From: a virus
IMG/VR virus record: IMGVR_UViG_3300036851_000172
Span: 1 to 64,000 of that record
DNA length: 64,000 nt
Strand: one strand, 5' to 3'
Below are positions 22,821 to 32,160 of this stretch, piece after piece (the stretch's first letter is position 1; every line of letters begins with the position of its first letter). The notes beneath the pieces were generated by a model. It did not search any database. It was given only the letters and a program-made list of their open reading frames with translations, and was not told the origin of the DNA. The position numbers and the translations under genes were made by a program.

Positions 22821-23086
22821 CTGACAAGATTCAAAAGCAGATTACCGAGGCTGCTTATGCCGATGCGCTGCTGCGTAATGAATTCTTGTGGGAACAATTC
22901 GGGTATCTGGAGAAAGAATACACCGAGGCTTGGAAAACAACGCCAGCGCGGGACACTGATGCTCGCGAGCGGTTGTGGCAGGCCGTACAGGTAGTTGGCA
23001 AGGTCAGGCAGCACCTGACCACAGTATTGAACGATGGGAAGATCGCCAAGACTGATCTTGAGCGGCTGGCGAGCAAGCAAGGATAG
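22817..23086 (+). CDS. helical protein before the scaffold, 89 aa
   Basis: MTDKIQKQITEAAYADALLR... helical; ATGA-coupled to the spike gene. Position before scaffold and capsid suggests a head assembly protein; no motif. Confidence 0.66.
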   Translation: MTDKIQKQITEAAYADALLRNEFLWEQFGYLEKEYTEAWKTTPARDTDARERLWQAVQVVGKVRQHLTTVLNDGKIAKTDLERLASKQG

Positions 23087-23089
23087 CCC

Positions 23090-24193
23090 ATGAGCGATGT
23101 AGGCATTGATACCGGCGAGGCGCCCGCCACCCCCGTCCCGGCACCGGCCGGCGATGCCCCGATCAGCCCGCGCGAGGCTGCTAGGGCGCTAGGCAAATGG
23201 CGGCATGAGAAGTCGAAGGAAGAATCAAAGCCCGTAGTCCAGGCAGCGGAAGCCGCGCCGGCTGCGGAGCCCGAATCGACCGCGCAAGCGGAAGACGCCG
23301 CACCTGTCGAAGGACAGCCCAGCGGTGAGAGCCAAGAGCAGCCCGAACCGGCAGAACAGCCGCCTATCGAGCCCCCGAGGTTCTGGACCAAGGACGCAAA
23401 AGAACGGTGGGCGAGCCTCCCACGCGAGACGCAGGAATACATTGCGGAGCGCGAGCAGGAACGCGACCGGGAAGTGCGCCGCGGTCAAAACGAGGCCACT
23501 GAAAAGCTCAAGGGCCTGTCGGCCAAAGAGCAGGCGGTGGAACAGGCAAGGCAACAGTATGAGTCTGCCCTTCCCATCCTGATGAACAACCTGCAAGCGG
23601 CGATGGCCGGCGAGTTTGCCGATGTCAAGACCATGCAGGACGTTCAGAGGATGGCTGCCGAGGACTGGCCGCGATACATCCGGTGGGACGCCGCACAGAA
23701 GCAGGTTGCTGCGGTCTATCAGGAAGTACAAGCGTCACAGCAGCGGCAAATGACGGAAGCGCAGACCAAGTTCGCCGACTTCGCCAAGAAGGAAGGTGAG
23801 CTCTTCGCCAAAGAAGTCCCTGAGATGGCGGATCCCGCCAAGGCGGCCGAGCTCCAGAAGGCTGCCATGTCCACGCTCAAGGGCGCGGGCTTTGAGGAAA
23901 TCGAGCTGGCGCAGGCATGGCAAGGGAAGATCAATGTTCCCTTCCGCGACCATCGCGTTCAGTTGATGATCCACAAAGCGGCGCTCTGGGATCAGGCGCA
24001 GGCCAAGGCGAAGACAGTCGTGAACAATGCCAAGCCACTTCCGCCGGTTCAGCGGCCCGGCGCGGCGCAGCCCAAAGGGGCGGCACAGGCAGCGCAGATC
24101 GAAACCCTCGGAAAGAAACTCGATAACGCGAGCGGCCTCAATGCGCTCCGCGCAGCAACAAGCTTGCTGAAGGCGCGGCGCTCCGCTCGCTAG
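23090..24193 (+). CDS. scaffolding-like protein
   Basis: 367 aa: acidic Pro/Ala/Glu-rich first 100 residues, then a long charged helical region (EQERDREVRRGQNEATEKLK) and a basic C-terminus. Placed directly before the capsid gene, which is the usual place and composition of a phage scaffold that guides prohead assembly. Confidence 0.75.
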   Translation: MSDVGIDTGEAPATPVPAPAGDAPISPREAARALGKWRHEKSKEESKPVVQAAEAAPAAEPESTAQAEDAAPVEGQPSGESQEQPEPAEQPPIEPPRFWTKDAKERWASLPRETQEYIAEREQERDREVRRGQNEATEKLKGLSAKEQAVEQARQQYESALPILMNNLQAAMAGEFADVKTMQDVQRMAAEDWPRYIRWDAAQKQVAAVYQEVQASQQRQMTEAQTKFADFAKKEGELFAKEVPEMADPAKAAELQKAAMSTLKGAGFEEIELAQAWQGKINVPFRDHRVQLMIHKAALWDQAQAKAKTVVNNAKPLPPVQRPGAAQPKGAAQAAQIETLGKKLDNASGLNALRAATSLLKARRSAR

Positions 24194-24205
24194 AAAGGCA
24201 CGGCC

Positions 24206-25183
24206 ATGGCCGTTGATGCAGCAGCCCTCCTCACGTATTCCGCGATCGGAAACCGCGAAGACCTCTCCGATATCATCTATCGGATCGACCCCACCGATAC
24301 CCCGGCGATGACCGGGTTCGAGCGCGAAAAGGCCACTGCCGTCAATCATGAATGGCAGACCCAGGCCCTCGCCGCCGTGAACAGCGTCAACTCCGTGCTC
24401 GAAGGTGATGACGCGACGACCGACACCGCGACCCCGACCGTCCGTCTCGGCAACATCTGCCAGATTTCGGACAAGGTCGCCCGCGTGTCCGGCACCCAGC
24501 GGGCGGTGGAGCACGCCGGCCGCGACGACGAGCTCGAGTACCAGGAAATGCTCAAGGGCCTGGAGCTCAAGCGCGACATGGAGACCATCATCGTCGGGAC
24601 GAACCAGGCCAAGGTGGCCGGCGCCGCGGGTACTCCCAGGGCAACGGCCTCCGTCATTTCCTGGATCAAGACCAACACCAACTCCAACAACGGCACGGCC
24701 GCCGGTTCCTCGACCTCCGGCAACCCCGCGGCGGCGGACGGTACGGGCACCCGTACCGACTCGACGCAGCGGGCCTTCACCGAAGTCCTGATGAAGACTG
24801 TTCTCCAGTCGATCTGGACCAACGGCGGCAAGCCCGACACCATCATGGTGGGCGGCTTCAACAAGCAGCAGTTCTCGACCTTCACCGGCCGGGCAACTCC
24901 GATGGAAGACGCCAAGGCGAAGAAGATCGTCGCCTCGGTCGAGTTTTACGAGAGTGACTTCGGCAAGCTTGGCGTTACCCCGAACCGCTTCCAGCGGGCG
25001 CGTGACGTGCTGATCCTCCAGATGGACATGTGGGCCGTGTCGTTCCTGAGCGGACGCAAGATGGTCTCCATTCCGCTGGCCCGGACTGGCGACAGCGAGC
25101 GTCGGCAGATACTCAGCGAGTACACTTTGGTAGCGAGAAACGAGAAAGCATCTGGTGGAGTTTTTGATACGACTACCAGTTAG
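24206..25183 (+). CDS. major capsid protein (SU10/DUF5309 family)
   Basis: 325 aa. Family features: YSAIGNREDLSDIIYRIDPT, TPAMTGFEREKATAVNHEWQ, VRLGNICQISDKVARVSGTQ, GGFNKQQFSTFTG and an ending with LSEYTLVARNEKA. HK97-fold capsid of SU10-like podoviruses. A strong terminator follows. Confidence 0.9.
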   Translation: MAVDAAALLTYSAIGNREDLSDIIYRIDPTDTPAMTGFEREKATAVNHEWQTQALAAVNSVNSVLEGDDATTDTATPTVRLGNICQISDKVARVSGTQRAVEHAGRDDELEYQEMLKGLELKRDMETIIVGTNQAKVAGAAGTPRATASVISWIKTNTNSNNGTAAGSSTSGNPAAADGTGTRTDSTQRAFTEVLMKTVLQSIWTNGGKPDTIMVGGFNKQQFSTFTGRATPMEDAKAKKIVASVEFYESDFGKLGVTPNRFQRARDVLILQMDMWAVSFLSGRKMVSIPLARTGDSERRQILSEYTLVARNEKASGGVFDTTTS

Positions 25184-25208
25184 TTAGGCGTACCTCCCAG
25201 CCACTTGG

Positions 25209-25241
25209 GGGCGGCGGAGCAATCTGCCGCCCTTCTCTTTT
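25209..25241 (+). terminator. Rho-independent terminator after the capsid gene
   Basis: GGGCGGC (25209-25215), 10-nt loop, GCCGCCC (25226-25232), then TTCTCTTTT. Probably lets capsid mRNA be made in excess over the genes that follow. Confidence 0.82.
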
Positions 25242-25250
25242 GGAGTTCAC

Positions 25251-25841
25251 ATGAACGTCCATCTCGGCAGTATGCACGCTGCCTCGTTCTCAACTGATCC
25301 CAAGCACCTCGGCTTCGTGCTCGCCCGCTACAAGTTCGTGGCCAAGATGCTCAAGGGCTATGGGCGCGTGTTAGAAATAGGCTGCGGCGACGGGACAGGC
25401 GCACAGATTGTACAGCCAGTAGTGGGCCGTCTTGTAGGCGTAGATTCGCAGATTCCTGTAGCAAAATACTTCACGCTCGAATTTGAACAGCACGACATTC
25501 TCAGTGGTCCGTTCGGTGGCGAGTGGGACGCATGCTATGCGCTCGATGTTCTTGAACACATCAAGCCGGATGACGAGAACAACGTCCTGCGCAACATCAC
25601 GGAATGCATGACACCGGACGGCGCCCTCATCATCGGCATGCCGTCGAAGGAATCGCAGCCCTACGCCTCAGAGCTATCCCGTTTGCACCATGTCAACTGC
25701 AAGACGGAGGACGAGCTGCGCGAGACGATGAGCCGACACTTTCACAACGTCTTCATGTTCGGGATGTCGGATGAAGTGGTCCACACGGGTTTTGGGCCTC
25801 TCTGCCATTACAGGCTAGCCATAGGAGTGGGGAAGCGATGA
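25251..25841 (+). CDS. class I SAM-dependent methyltransferase
   Basis: 196 aa. Motif I RVLEIGCGDGTGAQIV, acidic post-I GVDSQIP, motif IV-like YALDVLEHIKPDDE. Resembles sugar or small-molecule methyltransferases rather than DNA enzymes (no NPPY). Coupled by ATGA to a glycosyltransferase, so may modify a glycan on virion or host. Confidence 0.82.
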   Translation: MNVHLGSMHAASFSTDPKHLGFVLARYKFVAKMLKGYGRVLEIGCGDGTGAQIVQPVVGRLVGVDSQIPVAKYFTLEFEQHDILSGPFGGEWDACYALDVLEHIKPDDENNVLRNITECMTPDGALIIGMPSKESQPYASELSRLHHVNCKTEDELRETMSRHFHNVFMFGMSDEVVHTGFGPLCHYRLAIGVGKR

Positions 25842-26929
25842 CCGGCCCGACCTCTGACGAGTTGAAAGCCTTCGCGGCCAAGCACCTTCCCACGATGGAA
25901 GTCAAGCCGCCGGCCGACCCGCTCCTGAGCCTGCCCAAGCGTCATGTCTGCGTGGCGCTGCTCTCCTACGACGCCAAGATGTTCATCCGTTCGGCGATGG
26001 CATTGACCATCGCGGCGGCCAGGTGCGGGCAATTGGGCTGGGGCTTCTCCTACGTCCTGCGTGAGTCCGACAGCATGGTGGCGCGAGGCCGTAGTCAACT
26101 GGCCTCCCGGTTTCTGACCGAGGAGGGCGCCAACAAATGGACCGACCTCGTTTTTATCGACACTGATGTGTATTGGGACGGCGATGACCTGATCAAGCTG
26201 CTCTCGCACGACGTGGACGTGGTTGCTGGCGCCTATCCCTTCAAGAATGAGTCCGGCAACTTTCCGCTGCGCTGGTCGTCTCAGGGCTTGGTCCAGCACA
26301 ACGGCCTCTGGGTCGTTCAGGCCGCGACCGCCGGCTTCATGCGCATTCGCAGGAGCGCGCTGGAGCGCATCGTCGCTGAGATGCCGTGGCTGGAATACAC
26401 GGATGCGCATGGCGATGCCTCGCACCGTTGTTGGATGTTCTTCGACAACCTTCACCGGCAGACCGGCATCTATGACGAGAGCTATGTATTCTGCGAGCGT
26501 TTCCGCGGCTGTGGCGGGACGATCTACATCGATCCAACAATTCACCTCAAGCACATCGGGCTGAAAATCTACGACCACGGCACGCTTGAGCAATGGAACG
26601 TCCGCAAGACTGACGAGGTCGCGGCACTCAATCAGAAATATCCCAACGTGGATGTCAGAACGCTCTTCAACTCGACGCAGGGCGTGAAGGTCGATCTGGA
26701 GAAGGAGCAGGCCGACGCTGTCAAGGCCGGTGCGCCGCGCGTGATCCTGGCGGGTGTGGAGAACAGGAAACTAGAGGGAGACGATGTGGAAGAAGAGAGG
26801 CCGACCCCGGAAGTACAGCCCAGCCCAACTGATCGAGCAGAGACGCTTGTGGAACCGGGAGGCCAACCGCCGCCGCCGGGAACGCGAACGGCTCGAAAAG
26901 GCGCGAATGGCGCGGCGGTGCAAGCATGA
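25838..26929 (+). CDS. glycosyltransferase-like protein (GT-A fold)
   Basis: 363 aa. MVARGRSQLASRFL and LVFIDTDVYWDGDDLIKLL give the GT-A substrate helix and a D-x-D metal motif; GAYPFKN and AGFMRIRRSAL are typical of the group. Residues beyond about 310 are low complexity (Pro/Glu-rich) and overlap another gene in a different frame (26784-27044), so the original stop may have been earlier. Confidence 0.78.
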   Translation: MTGPTSDELKAFAAKHLPTMEVKPPADPLLSLPKRHVCVALLSYDAKMFIRSAMALTIAAARCGQLGWGFSYVLRESDSMVARGRSQLASRFLTEEGANKWTDLVFIDTDVYWDGDDLIKLLSHDVDVVAGAYPFKNESGNFPLRWSSQGLVQHNGLWVVQAATAGFMRIRRSALERIVAEMPWLEYTDAHGDASHRCWMFFDNLHRQTGIYDESYVFCERFRGCGGTIYIDPTIHLKHIGLKIYDHGTLEQWNVRKTDEVAALNQKYPNVDVRTLFNSTQGVKVDLEKEQADAVKAGAPRVILAGVENRKLEGDDVEEERPTPEVQPSPTDRAETLVEPGGQPPPPGTRTARKGANGAAVQA

Positions 26930-27044
26930 AGCTCACAATGGCGATTGCCACCAGGGGACGGCCGAACCTCCTGCTGGAAACACTGGCGCACACGATCCTC
27001 AACGTCAGCCGGGACGATACGCGCATCCTGATCTGCGTCGATGA
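26784..27044 (+). CDS. overlapping basic AT-hook-like protein, 86 aa
   Basis: Lies out of frame inside the 3' end of the glycosyltransferase and the 5' end of the next one. A strong GAGGGAG is 3 nt before the ATG. The first 50 residues (MWKKRGRPRKYSPAQLIEQR RLWNREANRRRRERERLEKA) have an AT-hook core RGRPRK and a very basic helix. The last 35 residues look like overprinted non-native sequence. Likely DNA binding. Confidence 0.55.
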   Translation: MWKKRGRPRKYSPAQLIEQRRLWNREANRRRRERERLEKARMARRCKHEAHNGDCHQGTAEPPAGNTGAHDPQRQPGRYAHPDLRR

Positions 27045-27792
27045 CGATGATCAACCAACCATCGATGCGCTGGGCCGACTTCCGACTGACGATCGGGTCA
27101 AAGTCTCGATTAAGCCAAGGGAGGACAGCCGGGGCGAGAAGTACAACCGCGCTCTCACGGAGGCCAAGGCGGATGTCTATCTTCTGGCGGTGGACTGCGC
27201 CCCGATCCTCACGCCGGGATTTGATCAGGGCATTATCAATGCTGCTCGCCTCTTCCCCGATGGCATTGGATGCGTTTACACGCCAATGGCTAATGCGTCA
27301 TTCCCCGGTCTTCAAGCTCCTACTGCCGGATTAGTGGAGAAGCTGGGCTACACCTACAACCCGGAATATCCGTACTGGTTCGTTGACCATGAACTTGACG
27401 ACATCTGCCGGATGATCGGCCGCTACGTCTGTGTGGACGTGGATGTGAGCACGGCTCCGCTGCGTCCGGCCAAGACCATCCGCATGCATGATCTGGAATA
27501 CTGGACGCGCTATTTCGACCTGATGACTCTGGAGCGCCGACTTAAAGCGCGGGACATCATCCTGTCGCCCGAGTTCGAAAGCCCGGATTGGTTAAAGCAG
27601 GTTCTGTGCAACAGTTATCAGCCGATCGAGGCTCGGTCCTACTGGATCAACAACAACGTTCGAAACAACGCCGCGGAAATCGAAGCGCAGCGCGGCGAAA
27701 CGGCTCCTCCCGATGAGGGCTATCTGCGCGCGAAGGCGAAAGCCGACAAGAAACTGATTGAAGTCTTCGCGGCCTTGAAGCAGGCCGTATAA
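26926..27792 (+). CDS. glycosyltransferase family 2-like protein
   Basis: 288 aa. Opening LTMAIATRGRPNLLLETLAH and ILICVDDDDQPT match a GT2 nucleotide-sugar binding start; EKYNRALTEAKADVYLLAVD holds the metal-site Asp. ATGA-coupled to the previous glycosyltransferase. With the methyltransferase it forms a three-gene sugar-modification set. Confidence 0.8.
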   Translation: MKLTMAIATRGRPNLLLETLAHTILNVSRDDTRILICVDDDDQPTIDALGRLPTDDRVKVSIKPREDSRGEKYNRALTEAKADVYLLAVDCAPILTPGFDQGIINAARLFPDGIGCVYTPMANASFPGLQAPTAGLVEKLGYTYNPEYPYWFVDHELDDICRMIGRYVCVDVDVSTAPLRPAKTIRMHDLEYWTRYFDLMTLERRLKARDIILSPEFESPDWLKQVLCNSYQPIEARSYWINNNVRNNAAEIEAQRGETAPPDEGYLRAKAKADKKLIEVFAALKQAV

Positions 27793-27804
27793 GGAGCAAG
27801 TGCC

Positions 27805-28167
27805 ATGCCTCTTCAAGATAGTCATACGTTCTCAGAAGTAACGATAACTGGTTTCTCATCGACCGCTGGTACGCCCGGAGGCGTGACGACTTCACCCCTC
27901 CCCGTGCCGGCCAGGGGGCAGGTGATCAAAATTGGTCTCGCGCCGACTACCAGCGTGACCTCGACAATGACAATCGCGATGCTGATCAACAATGTCGCTG
28001 CAGTTACGAGTACTTCTGTTGGCGGCGCGATCGCGACCGGCACCTCAGCATTCGTAGCCCCACCATCGCCGGTCTTTGTCAATGAAGGCGATGGAATCCA
28101 GTTCGTTTTTTCCGGCGGCAATACGAGTACCATCGGCGCGACCATTTTCGCGACCATTAGGAAGTGA
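27805..28167 (+). CDS. small virion decoration or fibre protein, 120 aa
   Basis: Ser/Thr/Gly/Val-rich beta protein (GFSSTAGTPGGVTTSPLPVP ... IQFVFSGGNTSTIGATIFAT). Composition and place after the capsid point to a head decoration protein. Confidence 0.6.
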   Translation: MPLQDSHTFSEVTITGFSSTAGTPGGVTTSPLPVPARGQVIKIGLAPTTSVTSTMTIAMLINNVAAVTSTSVGGAIATGTSAFVAPPSPVFVNEGDGIQFVFSGGNTSTIGATIFATIRK

Positions 28168-28178
28168 AGGAGGCTACC

Positions 28179-28478
28179 ATGCCACTCACTGGTACCTACC
28201 GCTGGGGGGCTACGAGTTCGCTAGCCCCCAATAGCACGTCCGGCAGTTCAACTGCTGTATTCGGGACACAGACGCGTCAGATACGGGTTGCTACCACGCA
28301 GCCGACATGGCTCTTGATCGACCAATCCCCCTCAAGCACGGCTGCGACTATCTATGGGACCGGCGCACTGCTGCCTGCAAATACGGTAGATTATATCACG
28401 GTAACGCCTGGGCAGCGACTTTCGGCGGCCAGCAGCACGGCCTCAACGGCCAATCTGACGATCACTGAGGTTGGCTGA
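28179..28478 (+). CDS. small virion protein, 99 aa
   Basis: Start MPLTGTYRWGATSSLAPNST with AGGAGG 7 nt upstream. Ser/Thr-rich, beta composition like its neighbour 27805-28167. Likely decoration protein. Confidence 0.62.
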   Translation: MPLTGTYRWGATSSLAPNSTSGSSTAVFGTQTRQIRVATTQPTWLLIDQSPSSTAATIYGTGALLPANTVDYITVTPGQRLSAASSTASTANLTITEVG

Positions 28479-28762
28479 TGCCCCTTACGGCCATCAAGCT
28501 CGATAAGAGCGACCGGCGGCTCTATGTCAAGTCGGAAGACGATGTCGAGCCGATCCTCGAGCACAACAAGGCGCTGCGCAGCCAGGAGCAAAAGAGCGAC
28601 TGGGGGCGCAGCATCGCAAACGTTCCTACCGTCATTCTGCTGCAGTGGTTGAATGAGGCGTGGGAAAGCGGACACGATATCCGCTATCTCTCGGAAGAGT
28701 GGTATCGGTTGGTCTGGAAGAAATTGCAAGACCCTGACTGGAAATTTTTGAGGACGGATTAG
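28478..28762 (+). CDS. hypothetical virion-operon protein, 94 aa
   Basis: MPLTAIKLDKSDRRLYVKSE ... LVWKKLQDPDWKFLRTD; mixed alpha/beta. The position before the adaptor suggests a head-tail joining role; no motif. Confidence 0.62.
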   Translation: MPLTAIKLDKSDRRLYVKSEDDVEPILEHNKALRSQEQKSDWGRSIANVPTVILLQWLNEAWESGHDIRYLSEEWYRLVWKKLQDPDWKFLRTD

Positions 28763-29217
28763 TGGCATACGGACCAAAACCGCGACCAATACTTGAGCGC
28801 TTCGAGGCGTTGACGATCCCAGAGCCAAATAGTGGCTGTTTTTTGTGGCTGGGGACCCTCGCCGGGAAGTATGGCGGGTTCAAAGTTGGCAGACAGACAG
28901 TTTATGCCCACCGATTTGCATGCGAGGCCGCACACGGTCCGATACCCCATCGGATGGAAGTTCTTCATGGTTGTGATAACAAGCTTTGTGTTAATCCCCA
29001 GCACCTATCCATTGGAACCTCTTCTCAAAACCATAAGGATGCGTATAGGCGCGGCTTGAAAAGGGGGATCAGTGGGAGAGCAGTTTTATCTGAAGGTGAT
29101 GTTAGGACTATCCGATCTTCATGCGAGACAAATGCCGTTTTGGCTCGCAGATACAAAGTCAGTCTTACGGCAATTTCTAACGTCAAGAACCATGTAACTT
29201 GGAGGAATATCAAATGA
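28762..29217 (+). CDS. HNH homing endonuclease
   Basis: 151 aa, GTG start. HNH core: YAHRFACEAAHGPIPHRMEV then LHGCDNKLCVNPQHLSIGTS, followed by an HTH-like tail (NAVLARRYKVSLTAISNVKN). It is AT-richer than its neighbours and sits between coupled structural genes, so it is probably a free-standing homing endonuclease that invaded the operon. Confidence 0.88.
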   Translation: MAYGPKPRPILERFEALTIPEPNSGCFLWLGTLAGKYGGFKVGRQTVYAHRFACEAAHGPIPHRMEVLHGCDNKLCVNPQHLSIGTSSQNHKDAYRRGLKRGISGRAVLSEGDVRTIRSSCETNAVLARRYKVSLTAISNVKNHVTWRNIK

Positions 29218-29312
29218 GCACCAAAGACGAGCAACCCAAGGGCAAGCCAGTTCCACTCCCGCCGGATGACGGCATGGGCCAGGGCGGATCGGCACCTCTT
29301 CCAAAGCGGTGA
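29214..29312 (+). CDS. Pro-rich peptide, 32 aa
   Basis: MSTKDEQPKGKPVPLPPDDG MGQGGSAPLPKR. ATGA-coupled to the HNH gene and just before the adaptor. Too short to assign; may be the remaining small gene interrupted by the HNH insertion. Confidence 0.45.
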   Translation: MSTKDEQPKGKPVPLPPDDGMGQGGSAPLPKR

Positions 29313-29318
29313 TAGACT

Positions 29319-29924
29319 GTGGCCATCAGTGACTATGCGACGCTCCAGACTGCCGTTGATAACTGGCTCTCGCATCAGCTTTTCACCGCGCGCGTTCCTG
29401 AGTTCATTGCCCTGTTCGAGGCGACGGCAAACCGCCGGCTTCGTGTGCGGCAGCAGGAGACCTCAACCACGCTGACGCCATCGGCCGGAGAAGCCGCCAT
29501 TCCGGCCGATTATCTTTCGTGGCGGCAGGCAAAGTGGACGGGTGATACTCCTGTTGTGTTGGAGTATGTCGAGCCGGATTATCTGGATGCAAGCCGTCCA
29601 ATAGTGACCTCCGTGAACCCTACAATGTTCACGATTGAGGGCGCGACGTTCCGGACCGGATCATCGGACACGACGGACATCAGTTTCAAATATTTTGCCA
29701 AGGTCGCATCGCTGTCGGATGTCGCTACGACCAACTGGCTGCTGACTGCGCATCCTGACCTCTACCTGTTCGGCTCGTTGTGCGAGGCGGAAGCCTTTGG
29801 CAGCAATGACGAGCGCATCATGCTGTGGAAGGCGCGCAGGGATGAGGTTTTCGAGGAGATCGAGAAGCTGAGCAACAAGACGCGTGGTTCGGGTGTTGTG
29901 AAGGTGCTTGGGCCAACGCCGTGA
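29319..29924 (+). CDS. head-tail adaptor protein (SU10/phiEco32-like)
   Basis: 201 aa, GTG start. ISDYATLQTAVDNWLSHQLF, FIALFEATANRRLRVRQQET, IPADYLSWRQAKWTGDTPVV and HPDLYLFGSLCEAEAF are typical of the phage adaptor that sits under the portal in these podoviruses. Confidence 0.8.
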   Translation: MAISDYATLQTAVDNWLSHQLFTARVPEFIALFEATANRRLRVRQQETSTTLTPSAGEAAIPADYLSWRQAKWTGDTPVVLEYVEPDYLDASRPIVTSVNPTMFTIEGATFRTGSSDTTDISFKYFAKVASLSDVATTNWLLTAHPDLYLFGSLCEAEAFGSNDERIMLWKARRDEVFEEIEKLSNKTRGSGVVKVLGPTP

Positions 29925-31621
29925 GCGACATCCTGCCGTTCCCCGAGTGGGCTCCCGACCTCTCGCCATACAAGGGCATCAGTTCGCAGACCATCAAGAA
30001 CGTTCTGCCGCGGGGTGACGGCTACATGCCGTTCAAGTCGTTCCAGGCGCTGACCGCGGCGCTCCCCGCTACCTGCCGCGGTTTTTTCTATGCAAAGAAC
30101 ACGGACGGCAGCATTACGGTTTTCGCCGGCACTTCTGATCGGCTCTACAGGTTGGACAACTCAACGCTGACCTGGGTGCCGGTCTCCAAGGTCACTGCGC
30201 TCACGTCGATCTCGAACGCCTCCCCGGCGGTGTTCACGCTCAACAGTCACGGCCGTGCCATAGGCGATGCGATTGTCCTGTCAACGTCAGGGGCATTGCC
30301 TACCGGCCTGACGGTCGGAACGGTCTACTACATCATATCGGCAGGCTTCACGGCCAACGCGTTTCAGGTATCATTGACTCCCGGCGGGGCGGCGATCAAC
30401 ACGTCCTCTGCTGGTTCGGGTACGCACTCGTTCACCGACGACTATACCGCACTCCCTACCGGGTATCATTGGCAGTTCGCGCAGTTCGGCTCGATTGTCA
30501 TCGCGGTGCAGCCGAATGCAAACCCGCAGGCGTACACACTTGGGAGCTCGGCGGCGTTTGCTGATCTGGCGGGATCGCCTCCGCAGGCTGCGTATATCGC
30601 CATCGTCGGGCGGTTTGTGGTCCTGACTGGCCTCACGTCAACTCCGTTCCGCATTCACTGGTCTGCCATCGGATCAGCCATCGGCTGGACGGCTGGCACG
30701 AATTCATCCGATACGCAGGACTTGCCGGACGGCGGCATTGTCCGAGGCGTGGCCGGCGGGGAGTATGGGGTGATCTTCCAAGAGACCGCCATGCGCCGGA
30801 TGGTCTTTGCGCCGGGGTCGCCCACGGTTTTTGTGATTCAGAGGATCGCGGAAGATAAGGGCTTGCTGGCTCCGTATTCCATTATCCGGGCCGGTGAGAA
30901 AATCTTTTGGCTTGCCGCCCAAGGCTTTCATGGCATGGCCCCCACGGGGGTTCCGGAGGCAATCGGAAAGGAGAAGTTCGATCGGTTCTTCTTCGACAAC
31001 TACAATTCCAGCGCTCTGCAACTCGTCATCGGCGCGGCTGATCCGCAGGCTACGAGGGTCTATTGGGCATTCCAGTCGTCGGCGGGCAGCGGCGGTAGTT
31101 TCGATTTCATTCTCTGCTATGATTACGGCATCGGCAGGCCGACGCTGATCGAGCAGAGCGGAGAATATCTCGCATCTCTGGCGGCGCCAGGGATCACGCT
31201 GGAGAGCTTGGATAGCATCAGTTCGTCGATCGACGTCCTGACCCAATCACTTGATGATATCTCTACGGCCGCATTGGCGAGGCTCTCCGCGGTCAGCACC
31301 TCGCACATCGTTGGGTTTTATTCCGGTAGTAACATCGAGGCCACGCTCGACACCTCAGAACAGGCGGGGACCCGCAGGTTCCGCGTCAAGGGCTTTCGTC
31401 CCATCACGGATGCCGCCACTTGCTACGGATCGGTCGGAGCAAGGGAGACTGTGCAGGAGTCGGTGGCGTACTCCGCGGAGCAGGCTGTGAATGCTCGTGG
31501 TCTGTGTCCGGCCAATGTCTCCACGAGAATGGCCAGGGGTCGGCTGCGCATTCCGTCCGCTACGGCATGGACATTTGCGACGGGCGTCGAGCCTGAGGTT
31601 GGCCAGGAGGGTAGGAGGTAA
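29921..31621 (+). CDS. tail nozzle-like (tubular B / gp10-like) protein
   Basis: 566 aa. PFPEWAPDLSPYKGISSQTI KNVLPRGDGYMPFKSFQAL is the usual start of the podoviral tail nozzle or stabilisation protein. The beta-propeller-like body includes YHWQFAQFGSIVIAVQPNAN and FQETAMRRMVFAPGS. Overlaps the adaptor by 4 nt, in line with adaptor-nozzle assembly. Confidence 0.72.
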   Translation: MSDILPFPEWAPDLSPYKGISSQTIKNVLPRGDGYMPFKSFQALTAALPATCRGFFYAKNTDGSITVFAGTSDRLYRLDNSTLTWVPVSKVTALTSISNASPAVFTLNSHGRAIGDAIVLSTSGALPTGLTVGTVYYIISAGFTANAFQVSLTPGGAAINTSSAGSGTHSFTDDYTALPTGYHWQFAQFGSIVIAVQPNANPQAYTLGSSAAFADLAGSPPQAAYIAIVGRFVVLTGLTSTPFRIHWSAIGSAIGWTAGTNSSDTQDLPDGGIVRGVAGGEYGVIFQETAMRRMVFAPGSPTVFVIQRIAEDKGLLAPYSIIRAGEKIFWLAAQGFHGMAPTGVPEAIGKEKFDRFFFDNYNSSALQLVIGAADPQATRVYWAFQSSAGSGGSFDFILCYDYGIGRPTLIEQSGEYLASLAAPGITLESLDSISSSIDVLTQSLDDISTAALARLSAVSTSHIVGFYSGSNIEATLDTSEQAGTRRFRVKGFRPITDAATCYGSVGARETVQESVAYSAEQAVNARGLCPANVSTRMARGRLRIPSATAWTFATGVEPEVGQEGRR

Positions 31622-32160
31622 TGGCTAGTCTTCCGGTCCTGCCGGCCACGGAGCAAGACTTCTTCAAGATCGTCTCGAATATTAATCAGTTGGCTGAGTA
31701 TCTCAACCGTGGCCAATTCGTCGGAACAAGCACGAACGATAATGCGACAGCGGGAAGCGTTGGTGAATATGTCTCCTCCATCATCACGGCAGCCAGCAAG
31801 GTTGCTCTTACAACCGCTGTTGCCGCTGACATCACCAACATCAGCTTAACGGCCGGTGATTGGGATGTCTGGGTCAACGGGTTCTTTAATCCTGCTGGAA
31901 CGACGGTGACCACATTTGGCGTCTTGTGCGTCTCGCTGGTCAGCGCAACGCTCGATACGACTATCGGTCGCGTGGGCATTCTCTCGATCCCGGCAGCCGG
32001 CTTTACAGGTGCGGGTAGTGGCGGAAACATCACGACCAACACCGGACCAGTAAGATTCAGCCTAGCAAGTACGACAACGCTTTACTTCGTCGCTCGGGCG
32101 GATTTCACCACCAGCACATGTCATGCCTACGGCGGCATCTTCGCTAGGCGCGTCCGGTAA
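31621..32160 (+). CDS. tail/fibre-associated protein, 179 aa
   Basis: Short helix (FFKIVSNINQLAEYLNRGQF) followed by a beta domain rich in Thr/Ala/Gly, as in short tail-fibre caps. TAATG overlap with the nozzle gene. Confidence 0.62.
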   Translation: MASLPVLPATEQDFFKIVSNINQLAEYLNRGQFVGTSTNDNATAGSVGEYVSSIITAASKVALTTAVAADITNISLTAGDWDVWVNGFFNPAGTTVTTFGVLCVSLVSATLDTTIGRVGILSIPAAGFTGAGSGGNITTNTGPVRFSLASTTTLYFVARADFTTSTCHAYGGIFARRVR

